From: Casuarina equisetifolia
Taxonomy: Eukaryota > Streptophyta > Magnoliopsida > Fagales > Casuarinaceae
Assembly: GCA_028551475.1 (NCBI GenBank)
Contig: CM052357.1
Span: 10,277,931-10,341,930, forward strand
Length of the DNA stretch: 64,000 nt
Reading direction: 5' to 3'
The translations under genes were made by a program, and so were the position numbers. This document shows, in pieces, positions 48,125-59,639 of this stretch. Positions within the stretch are counted from its first letter, which is position 1; each line of letters begins with the position of its first letter. The notes under the pieces are model-generated. The model worked only from the letters and a program-made list of their open reading frames with translations. It did not search any database and was not told where the DNA came from.

Positions 48125-50030
48125 CTACCTAGAATCTAGGTTTTTCATGAAAGCGTTTTCCTCTTGTCGTAATAATGACATGAGTTTCTCATTCAGAGCC
48201 TCGCATTCCAATCTTTCTTCTTCTTTCACCTGTATTAACCAAAGTAAGAAAAGAGGTTAAAAAAATTAGAACATTAATTAGTAATTCAAATTCTGTTTCA
48301 CTTTCTTAATTGAAGTTTTATATTCAACAATACGTTAGTTTTGAAATTTTGCAAATAAAATATTCTTTTATCTTTGCGTCTTGCATCTTCAAAATAGAAA
48401 AAAATGTAAGATTTCAATTATTTTCTTTATACTCGATTTTTTTCCATAGCAAAAATTATGATTATTGTTTTAAATGTTGAAGTTGAAATTAATTAGTAAA
48501 TCAAAGGGGAAGCGATGGGTTAGAAAACAAACCTGAATATGTAAATTATAGAAGACCCTCCCTTCAGGGCACTCGAAGGATGATGCGTTTTGTAGAAGAA
48601 GTCCATCCTCCTCTAGATTGAGAAGGATCTCAGAAAATGGATTCTTATGGGATTTATACATAGATATTTGAACTACAACTTCCCGATCACCAAATCGACT
48701 TGCTGAAACAGTTGATATGGGGCTCCAACCAATGCAATTTGGGTTCTTCTGTTGACGAGTTTCGAAATCTTGCCTTGGAATACTCGTTGAAAGCTCTTCC
48801 TTCTTTTGAATCAGTTCCATCACTTGCTTTTGTAGTTCTGGTATGTACTCTACCATCCGTGAGATTGTTGCCGGAATGCTTAATTTCTTCTGCAAAAACG
48901 TTATCAAATCATCCAAAATAATATAACCTAGGAAGTAGATACGAATGGGAAGCTCGGTAATTAACATCAATATGAGAACATCACCTTCTGTAAGTTACTT
49001 TCAACATGAATATAGCAACTGCATTTGGATTAAGTGATAAACCGGTGGAATAGAACGGATCATATGCAGGTATATCCAGGTATTTATCTTAGAAATAATG
49101 CGAAAATTGCTGTACAAAATGAGCTCTTGATTATAGGTTGTTTGGCTGGAAATTATTAAGTAATTATCCTCACATAAAGGGAATTGAAATTTGTCAGAAA
49201 ATTCAAATCTCAATCTAAAAGTTAACTTGTGAGTTAGAGGAGTAATTTATTTATTTAAGTTTCCTCACAAGGAATTAAGATTCAAGTGTGAAGCTTTTAT
49301 CTTACCCCCCTCTCTCCCTAGTGTGACATTAGACTCAAGGTCACGTAGGCTTTGATATCATATTAGTATATCTAAAAGTCTAATCCACAAGCTAACTCAT
49401 AAGTTAGAAGAATCCTTTGTTTATTTATAAATTTCACCAAAATGGATTATTACTTCTAATATTAGAATTTCATCTTATACACAAAGTCCCTTAAATTCCT
49501 TTTGAAGTAAACAAAGTCAGCTTTCAACCCAAATGGTGTTTGCTTCTTTTAGAAAAGGAGATCAAGATTTGAGGCTCGCAGCTAGTTTACTTTAGGGTTT
49601 ATCGGACTGAAATGTATCCGCTCAGAAATTTCTACAGGCTATTAGAAGTCTTTCTTCCCCAAATCCCTGCAATACCTGGGAACCCTTTTCCTTCAACTAC
49701 AACCAAAACAAAAAGAAACAGTAAAAAAGAGGTGATCGGTACCATTTTATCAGCCTGTGGAAGCAGTGAACGGAGATAAGAGTACAGGCCATTCATCTTC
49801 TTACGCCGATCTCGCTCACTAGCATTGTGGAAAAGCTTCTTAACCATTTGGGCTTCACCCCTAACAGCTTTCGGTGGTCTTCCCTCATCAATGCCCACTT
49901 GTGCTTGATATGTATAGAAATGGGCAGTATTCTGTGTCTCGGGCTCTATGTACACACAGTTCTTTCCACTGGTTATGGGATTCTCCAAGTACCATCGATC
50001 GGTAGAAACGAAAGGCGATGATGCTAACAT
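48125..50030 (-). CDS. ORG2-like: bHLH gene B, group Ib iron-deficiency transcription factor
   Basis: Three exons (50,030-49,743, 48,889-48,533 and 48,229-48,125) encode 249 residues. Intron positions and phases are identical to gene A; introns are 853 and 303 bp. The basic region HNASERDRRKK keeps His68, Glu72 and Arg76. Helix 1 and the loop run to residue 96; helix 2 follows with IPATISRMVEYIPELQKQ. The ACT-like C-terminus keeps REVVVQI and FYNLHIQ. By eye, exon 2 is about 79 percent identical to gene A at protein level, and the basic region is nearly identical. Its role is expected to match gene A: a nuclear regulator of iron uptake acting with FIT-type partners. No stop or splice defect was seen. 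The longer intron 1 is due to a TRIM insertion. Differences between A and B cluster in the linker at residues 130-155. Confidence 0.9.
49207..49483 (-). mobile_element. TRIM in intron 1 of bHLH gene B
   Basis: An insertion of about 280 bp absent from gene A intron 1, where the flanks are contiguous (GGAATTGAAAGTCCCTTAAAT). It has two direct repeats (about 49,207-49,303 and 49,367-49,483), a purine tract on the minus strand next to the left repeat (TAGGGAGAGAGGGGGG, about 49,305-49,320) and a primer-binding-like GGCTTTGATATCATA (49,349-49,363). It is of a different family from the TRIM shared by units 2 and 3. Confidence 0.7.
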
Positions 50031-50093
50031 GGTGGACTGGGTGGGAGTTGTTTCAGAATTGGTTTGTTGATCAGGCGAGGTGATTATGACATG

Positions 50094-50101
50094 TATTTAT
50101 A
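50094..50101 (-). promoter_or_regulatory. TATA box of bHLH gene B
   Basis: TATAAATA on the minus strand, 64 bp upstream of the ATG at 50,030, in the same context as gene A. Confidence 0.75.
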
Positions 50102-50635
50102 CAAATCCATTTACCTCAGCAAAACTCAACTTCGTTTGTTTCCTTTTTGTGGGGAAGGAATCAGATTGATTTAAAGATTAATAAAAAAATGATGAATAAG
50201 ATTGATTTAAAAATTAATAAAGAAATGACGGAGTTTCTTGCTCACACCATGTGTCCATGTCAGTCTGTAAGCCCGCAAATGAAAAGAGAGTGACAGCACT
50301 ATATCTGTTTTCTTCTAATGTCTTGCGTTAACGCGGCAACAAAATTGAAATGATTTTTTTTTTTTTTTGGTTTTAATTCAAGCAAGGCAGAAAGATCCGA
50401 GTCACACCATGTCCTTTGCACCGGTTCCCATATTTAATCTAATGGACATTCTCTGTTAAAGCTTAATGTGTTATTAATAAAACAAGATTGTGGGCCATCC
50501 AACAATTAAAAGAACAGCAGATTTTTGTTAGCAAACAAAGAGGAGAAGAAACCAAGAAGAAGACTCAATAACTTACTGGCAATTCTGCCTGATTATTGTA
50601 TTCCAACAATACCATAGAAAACTGGACATATTACG

Positions 50636-50735
50636 TACACGTGCCATGCACGCCGTGCACGAGCCCGACGGAGGCTTACTGCACATTTGCCCGTGCCCGC
50701 ATGCCACATAATGTGGGAAACACATCCTTAATAAC
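50636..50735 (-). promoter_or_regulatory. Conserved G-box/CATGC block upstream of bHLH gene B
   Basis: About 605-705 bp upstream of the ATG. CACGTG lies at 50,638-50,643, CATGC at 50,645-50,649, and a second GCATG/CATGC at 50,699-50,704. The order and spacing match the block of gene A. The extended palindrome of gene A (CCATGCATGG) is reduced here to CCATGCACG. Confidence 0.55.
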
Positions 50736-51540
50736 CCTTGCGTAGGTTTGCCAAGCTTGCGGATAAACAATTACTTAAATGCAAACACGATTGTCCTTTC
50801 CTACCTTTTTTTTAATTAGCTGCAATTTTTAATGCAGATATATTTATAATGAACATATATTTTGAGATGCCCAAAAGGAAGACATTTGTTTGGAAAATGA
50901 GAGACAGGCCCCAAATGATAAGCAAAACAATTTTCTGTTTGATGAATTGCTAGTTGATTTTGATGCAAGAGCATCTCTTGTGATGGAAGGAGTATACTTC
51001 TTTTTTTTTTTATAACTCTGTTGGTTTTGTCGTCGACATCAGCTCCATCCGTCCAAGACCCAATATTCTGTCTTTTCTTTTCTGGCGATAACCATTGGAT
51101 GCGTCAGACCCGACCCCAGCGTCAATGGCTGCCCAACATCAAAAGTCAAATCACCCCAGTAATCTCGTTCCATCTAGCCGGATATGGATATTATAGAACT
51201 CTCGGTGTAGACTTTGAAGAAAAGAGTAATCAGATTATAGAAGGAGCATCAATTAGAGGATTGGATCGACAACCAACAATGTTAAAAAGATATCCATATT
51301 TTGAGAAGTAGGCAATGAAAAATAAAATAAATCATGGTCTTCCAATTAGATAATTATAATTTTCTGCAAGGACAGAGATGGGAAGAAATTTTCACCATCT
51401 TCAAAAACAGCAAAGGGAAAACTGATAGACCTGTTTTCTTTTCTTTTGCCTTTTTTTTTTTTTGGCACCTTCATGGCTATAGTTTTAAGTCCACATCCCT
51501 TTCACTAGAAAAGTTTTCTTCGGGGTAAACCAACGGGTTG

Positions 51541-52281
51541 TCAGCTTGATACATTCTGTCTCAATTTGTGGATGCAAGTAGAAAGGAAAATTTCTCCTAA
51601 AATCCAGTGTCGCTTTATCACCAATAAGAAATTTTTTTTAATTTTCACAATTAAAAATGTGAATAACCTGTCATTCAATTTTTATGAAAAGTGTTAGTTG
51701 ATATTTTTCTGTGTGTATTTAATAAGCATTCTTGTGTCTATTAAAATTAATATACATGTCTTAAATTTAGGATAGCTTACAACAAATACTGAGAAAAAAC
51801 TGAACAAGTAGACCTTTAATTTTCATCTTTGTAAGTAAACCTCTACTTTTCATCTTTGTAAAAAGGGATGAAGTTTGGGTTTCACTCTTAACCAAGTTTG
51901 TTGGGGTGGGTCTTCATTGTTACAACAAGGGTAAAGAAAATAATTCTTCTTTTCCATAGGTACGGCACACTCTCCACCTTTGAGAGGCTAATGGTAGAAA
52001 TGACTCCAATCCTACGCTTTAGTTGTGTAAGCTGATAATCAAGGTGACTCTAATTTTACCTATCTTTTCAAGAGAATATCTCCACCCTAATTTTGATGGT
52101 AGGATGGTTTTACCATCATAAATCACTATAAAAGTAGGTCTCCTACTACCTTCGGTGACGGTTGTTTATCATACCAACAAAGGCATTTGGAAAGTATGGC
52201 TTTAATCTTTCTTCCCCTGCGCAGAGGTGGGTGGGGGAAATGGCCTTACCTTGCCTACCCCAATAAAGATGAACCTACTAT
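51541..52281. other. Intergenic sequence between unit 3 and copia E
   Basis: AT-rich; no gene, LTR or RNA gene recognised. It contains a short direct repeat of GTAGACCTTTAATTTTCATC and GTAAACCTCTACTTTTCATC near 51,808-51,860. Confidence 0.4.
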
Positions 52282-55200
52282 TGATAATCATAACAAGCTT
52301 AGCATATTAACTAGTAATGAACGGAAAGAAGCTTACCAATCTCACCACTGCACAAGTTCCGTTGTCATTGATCTAACAGTTTGACATGTCAAAAGTAGTT
52401 GCGAAAATTAATTCAACCTTCTTTTCATATTCTTCTTACTTCTTGTATAAGAACATATATTCTTTTATTATAGTCACCGTCTTTATAGTAGAGTTAATCA
52501 TGTTAACCAACATGATCATTTTACCTTTTACTCAATCTTCTGTTTTCTATATGCCATTAAAGTTAGTAGCATTGTGCTCAAACCAACTCAACAACCAAAT
52601 GGTCAAAAACACCCCTATCCATTCTCTTCGACTGGGAACATTGTCAATTTTGTCACAGTAAGGCTCTCTAAGAATAATTGTTTCCATAGATAACCCAAGC
52701 CTAGGCACTTGCCCACACTCTAAAAGTGTTCGGGTTCTTTACAAGCAAAATTGCAACTCCTCCTTTAACCATTTGTGATGCTGCTAGAGTCGAAGCAACC
52801 AACTTGGATTACGAATCATGGGTCCAAATAGACAATCTTGTGAAATCTTGGGTACTTAGTGGTCTATTTGAAGAAGTTTTAGGGTATATTTTTTAGCATG
52901 AGACCTTTGCACAAATCTACGAGGCACTTCCAAATCAAGCTGCTCAAAAAACCAATGCACAAGAATTTGACCTTTCCCAGCTTAGTCACCTGATTAGGGA
53001 TGGGAAATCCCTTCTAGTTCTTTTGCCTAAATTCTGTAATCTCTTGAATCAGCTAAGCTCAATTGAGTGCCCCCTCATTGAATATTCCAAAACATTCTAG
53101 GTGCTCAAGTGTCTTGGATTGGAGTACAAGGCTTTTCACACCACCAGCTTCTAAACGCCAACACCATCATTCGCTGATGTGGTCTCCCAACTACAAGCCT
53201 TCGAGGCCTATCTTATCTATTACAATCCCCTACCAAATGACACCACGGCCTTTATTACCCAATGCAATGGTCAAGATGTTGGCCACAATGGAGGAAGAAA
53301 CTGTGGCTCTGGGTCGCACTTCAATTTGCACAGTTGTGGTTTTAACCCATCAACATGGAATAGTCATGGATTTGGTTCTCAATAGCAGCAATTAAACTCT
53401 AACCCACCTTCATTCTATGGACCCACTTGTCAAATCTATGATAAATGCGAGCATACAACACTTCAGTCTATGGACCCATCAAGCGAATGATGCCCGGCAA
53501 GCTTTAGCTACACTGCGACTTTTCGATAAGACTAAAGACTACTAAGTTGCCAACTCCGAGGCAAGACCCTATACTGTGAATACTCAAGGCAAAGTCTCAA
53601 ATCCTATTTCATTCATGGCAATCATTTTAATGCTTCCAATACCATATAACCTTTGAGGATGATACTAGAAGGTTCACTTGGTTTTATCCCCTAAAACTAA
53701 AGTCAGATTTCTATTATACATTTATTGCATTTGAGAGGTAGAAAAACCATTTAGACTTCCAGTCAAAATTCTTCAAATTGGCAATGGAGGGGAATTTGTC
53801 AATAATAAACCATATGATTATATGAGGGAAAAAAACAAAAAAATAAGGAACTCTTCATCAATACTCATGTTCAAACATGCTTTACCAAAATAGTGTTGCA
53901 AAGTGAAAGCATCAACATATAGTCAAATTAGGTGCACTATGTTATGAAGCATCTATTGGTTGAAGCTTTTACTACCACTATCTTTATCATCAATCACTTG
54001 CCTCCTTCGCTAGGAAATCAATCTCTATAAGAACGGTTGTACGACCGACATTACAAATATGGCTTCCTACGCACACAAAAGTTTATGTTTTCCTTCTCTC
54101 AAGGACACCATTAATAATAGACTCTCATCTAAATCCTTTCTATATGTCTTTGTAAGATATAGTGCATAGCAAAAAGGCTATAGTGTTAAGTTATTTGCAT
54201 AATGTTTTTTATGATGATTCCATGAGCATAATATTTATTGTTTTATTTTCTAAATTATGCTATGCTCATATTATGCTTGTTGGAGAATTTACTATTTTTG
54301 TGAACTTGTGCTTCATGGTCTCATGAAAATAATAATTATTGGAATATTTTGTAATGGCCTAATGTATTTAGATTTATGGACCCATTTTTAAGATTATTAA
54401 TTCATGATCTAGATTAAAAATGAAATCCCATGTGAAGAAGGGAGACTTGGCCACATAAACATATGTTGATTTACTTTGAAGGCTTGATCCATCAAGCTAT
54501 GAATTCCAAGTGGATTAAGAAGTTGACTCATGCATTAATGAACTACTATAAAAAAGAAGCCCAAGCCCACTCCACCCACATGAATCTTAAAGAGAACATT
54601 TTCGTGACCTAGGAAAATATAGCATGAAGAGAGGAGTAAAAGAAAAAAAGTTGCTACTATGGAGGAATCGGACCATTCTAACTCTACTGCGATTCGACCA
54701 CTTTGAAATTTTCTTACAATTTGTCAGTTGACCATTTAGGGATGAAGTTGTTGGAGCTATGGTATAAGAGAAATGAAAAATAAGCTTCAAACAAGGGAAA
54801 AAAAAAAGAAGGAGACTTTGGGCAATTTACACCCAATTTGAAAAGTCTCAAGAAAATATATTTGTGCTCTTTAATTAGCTTATCTTTTATACAAATTTTC
54901 TTACAGTATGCTACTATTCATGTGCTTTATTATTCTAATCATTTAGTTATGGTTGAATTAGAAACCCTAGGCCTATTCACTTATATTAAAGGTTTTCTCA
55001 TTAAAGACCTTATTTATCTTAATCCTTATTTATTTATTTGAGAACAACTTTGTCATACTAAAAAAATAAATAAATTGTATGGGTAATATAAGGGATTATT
55101 GTGTTTGCTACCCTTTGACAATTGTCAAATGAGACGGGTTAGGCACTTTGCTCAATCACTTAAAAAATAATGGAACTCTTTGATGGGAAGGTTAGAGAAG

Positions 55201-57858
55201 GTCAATTGGCAGTATTTTTCCAATCATTTAAAAATGTAGCATACTAGGATTAAAGCTGATTGAATGTGTATTGTTCAATTCATTAATCTTTATATGAATT
55301 ACATGTATAGGTGCATGCTATGAGGTTAAGAAGTTGAGCAAATTAAGTAATCATATAGACATTAAAAGTTGTAAGTTTATAGTTGAGATAAACACTTAGC
55401 AAAATAACTAGGTAAATTAGAAACCTGATTCATTTCCCCCACCACATGAACCCCCTCCCCCCCTAACCCCTCCTTAGTTTACCTTAGGAGGCCAACATAT
55501 AACTACCTTCATATTCCTATCAAATGGATCTTCATTTATTGGGATGTTAAATTTAATGAAAATCAATTTCCATTACCAAAAAACTCGAAGCTAAGTCAAC
55601 AAGCACCTAGGTTAATGGTGAACAAGTGCTGCCTAAACCTCTTGGTCTTAGGTTTAACACCTTAAATATGTGAGTTAAAAGGCAAAAAAACAAAAGGCAC
55701 TAAAAATTGACTTGAAACCAATACCTCACTTAACCAATCAACCAACCTTGCAAGTTACCACTTTCCCTTCACTACCTAAATACTTTTCTAAAATAAACAT
55801 GCGTCGGTTCACACCCAAACCATCCCCTCACCCTTTATGGTCCATGTGGAAACATAAGTAAAAGTGTGAATTAGGTTTAAAAAATAATCATAGTTATTTT
55901 CTTTCTAGTCCTTAATACGATAAAAGTATAAGCCACTACTAAATATAGCAAACAATATATTGTCATCTCTCAATCCACTCCGCCATGTACCTTCTCTCAA
56001 CTGCCAATATGTTCTATAGTTGATGCTTTTCCTAACAATCTAGCGAAGCCTATAACACTCCAAGACTTAAAGCAACTTAACCTAGCATTAGTAGCTCTTC
56101 ACATGGTGACCAACTCAAGGCAACCATCAACCTTGATTCTAACTTATCCTATGCAAACTAAAGGTTTAGATGGAATAAAAAATGCTAACCTAAAGTATGC
56201 TTTCAAAGCACAACTCTTAATACCACTAACTTCTATTATAGTTGCTTAGGCACTCAATAATTTTGGATTGTGTACCGCCATGTGTGATGAAATAAATACA
56301 CTTCATTAAAATTATACATGGACCCTTGTTCCCATAGAAAAAGCCATGAATATCCTAGGTTATAAGTCGATTTCAAGCCTAAGATTAGACCAAATGATAC
56401 TTTTAATTGTTTGAAAGCATTATTAGTTACTAAGGACTTCCATAAAAAAGAAGGGAATTGGTTATCTCAAAACTTTCAATCCAGGTTCAATAGACAACCA
56501 TTTGACTAATACTCACCATTGCCACAGTTTGTGGGTAGCCTTTAGGTAGTTTGGTATGAATTGTATGGATTTTTATTTATACCAATATGCATACACCAAG
56601 CTCTTGGATTTAAGGATCTATCTATCAACATCATATTTATAAACTATAGTGGTCCATCTATGAATTAAGGCAAGCTCTCATGTATAGTTTGATCAATTTT
56701 CTTCATTTCTCAAATAACTTGGCTTTCAATACGTAGTTTATAATTCATCATTATTTGTCTACCAGTTTAGTCAAAGATAAATGTGGCTACTTCTTTATTT
56801 ACATAACTTGGTATTCACTTAGTATTCACTTGAAACTCACTTACAATCATTTCACACCTTATCACGTAACTTAACAAGAAATTTCTCCTCAAGGATCCTA
56901 GACCTTTACATTACTTCTTTAGTATTCATATAACTCGAGATGCAACTAGTCTTCATCTGTCACAACACTAATATGCTTTTAACATACTTCATTAAGCTGG
57001 TATGATGGACTACAAACCACTTCCTGCATCAATGATTGAAAAACCTTAAAAGATCAAGAATGACACTCAACCACATTCATAGCCTTCTACATTCCGTGTC
57101 CATGCACACATTACCCTCAACCTATATAAAAGTTTAGTGATATTGATTGGCAAAATGTACAACTACCAAAAAATTCATTATTGGCTACTATTTCTTAAAT
57201 TTGATTGCATCTCCTAGTGTACGAAATGGCAACCATCTTTTGATTGTAAGCCAAAATTAAATATCATTCATTTGCATTAACTACAACTAAAGCTACATGG
57301 ATCTACTATTTACTTCAAGGTCTTAAGGCTCCTTTTTATCAAACTCCAAGGTTGTTCTATAATAACTTGCCAGCTTTTTATCTCACTACCAAACCATCTC
57401 TTCATAGTCAATCCAAGCACATTTAAGATTTCTTCAACACCTTAATCACTATTTATGTTCCATCATCACAATAATTCATAGATTTCATCACCAAGCCACT
57501 TCCCTACAACAACTTCCTTTTATTTTATTCCAAACTTGGCTTTTTCATACCATGCTTGTAAGGCAATATTAAGAATCACAACAAGCTCACACATTAACTA
57601 CTGATTAACCTAAAGAAGCTTAACCATCTCACCCATGCACAAGTTCCAATGTCATTAATCCAATGGTTCACACATGTCAAAAGTAGTTAAGGAAATTACT
57701 TTAGCCATCTTTTTAGACTATTTTTACTTATTGTATAAAAACCCATCTATTCTTTTATTGTATTCACAGCCTTCATAATGGAACTAACCACATTGAATGG
57801 CACGGCCTTCTAGTTTTTACTCAATTCTTGTGTTTTCTATATGTCATTTCTTAATTGT
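52282..57858 (+). mobile_element. Ty1/copia element E, heavily decayed
   Basis: LTR-like direct repeats at about 52,282-52,562 and 57,570-57,858 share long blocks (for example GCACAAGTTCC and TTTTACTCAAT near their ends). Plus-strand remnants lie between them in copia order. Gag is at 52,800-53,620 with NLVKSWVLSGLFEEVLG and a knuckle trace CQIYDKCEHTTLQC. Integrase is at 53,690-54,200 with FTWFYPLKLKSDF. Reverse transcriptase start is at about 56,300-56,520 with YTWTLVPIEKAMNILGYK. RNase H and the C-terminus are at 57,180-57,550 with FITKPLPYNNFLLFYSKLGF. Every domain is broken by stops. The stretch 54,200-55,950 inside it is not copia-like. Confidence 0.7.
54200..55950. other. Unassigned insertion within copia E
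   Basis: Separates integrase from reverse transcriptase. From 54,278 (TGTTGGAGAATTTAC) it resembles the start of a long LTR, with a TATAAAAA promoter-like motif near 54,547, so it may be a solo LTR of another element. A C-rich stretch lies at 55,434-55,485. No coding domain was recognised. Confidence 0.3.
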
Positions 57859-58120
57859 TTCCAAGGATAGTTCCTACCTTATAAAGATGGGCACTAAAGA
57901 TAAAGGATGAAGATCCACCACTTATGATTGTGTAAAAAGCCATATATTCTTTTAATGTATTCACGGCCTTCATAATATAACTAACCACATTGAATGGCAC
58001 AATCCTTGTAGTTTTTACTCAATTCTTGTGTTTTCTATATGTCATTTCTTGATTAGGTATAGTTCCTACCTCATAAAGACAAACACTAAAGATAAAGGAT
58101 GAGGATCCACCACCTATTAT
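57740..58120 (+). repeat. Tandem duplication of about 197 bp at the 3' LTR of copia E
   Basis: The second half of the 3' LTR plus its right flank (57,740-57,930) is repeated at 57,937-58,120 with about 88 percent identity and period 197. Both copies end in AAAGATAAAGGATGA(A/G)GATCCACCAC. Confidence 0.75.
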
Positions 58121-58125
58121 TCCTT

Positions 58126-58172
58126 CCCCCCCCCCCCCCCACCCTAACCCTCTCCCCACCAAAAAAAAAAAA
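58126..58172. repeat. Homopolymer C15 followed by C-rich and A12 tracts
   Basis: Fifteen C (58,126-58,140) are followed by ACCCTAACCCTCTCCCCACC and twelve A. It has several runs of three or more C, so the complementary strand has G-quadruplex potential. ACCCTAACCC resembles a single telomere-like motif but is not repeated. Confidence 0.85.
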
Positions 58173-58653
58173 GTAACGTACTTTTAATACATATATAATT
58201 TACTTTTTCAAGAAAGTCAAACATATTTTTTACCGTTGGAAAAATTGATAATAGTACATAATGGAATGATGTATTTATCACTTGGCCAATATTGGAATTT
58301 TATTTGTCAGAATAAGAATTAGGAAAATCAAACAAAATAAAATACAAAGAGTAACTTCGGAAGATAGAGGTTCAATAAATTTGTGACTTTTCAAGAATAT
58401 GAATGAGGAAAAAAAAGTACAAGATAGGAACAACTTAAAGCCCATTTTGTCAAGTTGTGAGCAAACACGAAGAATCAATATTAACGAATAATTAGGATAA
58501 AAATTTTAAGACAAAACCGTACAAGGTTGCTCTATTAACTACAGAGATACGTACTATGATTATTTAATGCACATGTAAAGAAATGATATCAGGCCATATA
58601 GATAAAGATTGAAAATCCTAACTGAATCAACAATGAATTAAAAATGTCAAGAT

Positions 58654-58897
58654 TGTTAAGATGTAAAGTTTATTTGGTTAGTTTATTAGGTTAGGCCCCC
58701 GACTTAGGCCTTTATTCTTTATTAGTTAGACTCAGGTTTGTTGACCTAAGCCCGTGTATGGGCGTAGATGCCCTAATTTGTATATGCTTTTATTCTTCAT
58801 GTATTCTGCTTCTTTGAGTAAGTATAATTTGAATTCCCAGATTCATGCCGTCTCAGATCCTCAGATATGTTTCGTTTTCTTAAATGGTATCATAGCC
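58654..58897 (+). mobile_element. Copia F 5' LTR and primer-binding site
   Basis: A candidate LTR of about 230 bp (58,654-58,884) begins TGTTAAGATG and is followed by TGGTATCATAGCC (58,885-58,897), a good Met-tRNA primer-binding site. A gag frame lies downstream. No second copy is found to the right within the window, so the 3' half is deleted or lies outside. Confidence 0.6.
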
Positions 58898-59300
58898 AAC
58901 TTGTGGTTTTTGGTATGTTCCCTTGCTCTTATGTTGTATTTTGTCCTCTATCTATAATAGAGCTAAAGAACATTGATTTGTTCTTGGTTGAGAAAAAGCT
59001 TCACTTTTTTAAAATTTCTTCGATTTAATGGTTATCCTTTTTCTTTTCCTTCTTGTCTTTCTTGTTTTTAGTTGATTTTCCACTACTAAATTTATGTGAG
59101 AAGTTGTTCACAGTTTTTAAGTTGTTGTTCACAGTTTTTAAGTTGTTTTTCCCAATTTCTTTCTTTTTATGTTGCTATATTGGTCCAAGAAGTCTTCTTT
59201 TGCTCAAAACCTATTTGTTCAAAATGGTGCGTTTCACCTTCCATTTAGAGATATTTTAGGGTTGAATTGACCATTTTGCCCCCTTGGTCCCCTCTAGACA

Positions 59301-59590
59301 CACCATTTTATTTAAGTTGGGGTACAATTACCTTTTTGCCCCCACAAGATGCATTTTGCTTTCTGTCCAATGCACCATTTCACTTAAGTAGGGGTACAAT
59401 TACCTTTTTGTCCCCACATGGTGCATTTTGATCTCTATTCATATGCACCATTTCACTTAAGTAGGGTACAATTACCCTTCTGCCCCCACATGGTGCATTT
59501 TGATTTCAATTCATACACACCATTTCACTTAAATGTGGGTGCAATTACTATTTTACTGCCGTTTAATCCTCTCCCTAGCATGCATTGTTT
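59301..59590 (+). repeat. 72-73-bp tandem array, four copies, in the copia F leader
   Basis: Units start at 59,301, 59,373, 59,446 and 59,518. The shared core reads CACCATTTCACTTAAGTAGG, then GGTACAATTACC, TGCCCCCACATGGTGCATTTT. The copies are about 80-95 percent identical. The array lies between the primer-binding site and gag, where retroelements keep packaging and dimer signals. A smaller duplication of GTTGTTCACAGTTTTTAA is at about 59,104-59,143. Confidence 0.9.
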
Positions 59591-59639
59591 CGAGTTGGGT
59601 TGTCCATTCCAAAGCCTTACTCGTGTGCTTAAGTCGGGT

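Larger units (their letters stand above)
46123..51540. repeat. Segmental duplication unit 3, carrying bHLH gene B
   Basis: Collinear with 32,100-37,568 over its whole length: the left non-coding part, the TRIM, three bHLH exons, TATA box, G-box block and distal promoter (51,020-51,310 matches 37,045-37,320). Differences are small indels, a TRIM in bHLH intron 1 and a shorter intron 2. The part of unit 2 left of 32,100 is missing here. Similarity ends near 51,540. Confidence 0.85.

Noticed and set aside
59301..59590. 72-bp array as a possible satellite or centromere repeat
   Set aside because: Only four copies, confined to a copia leader; no higher-order array.
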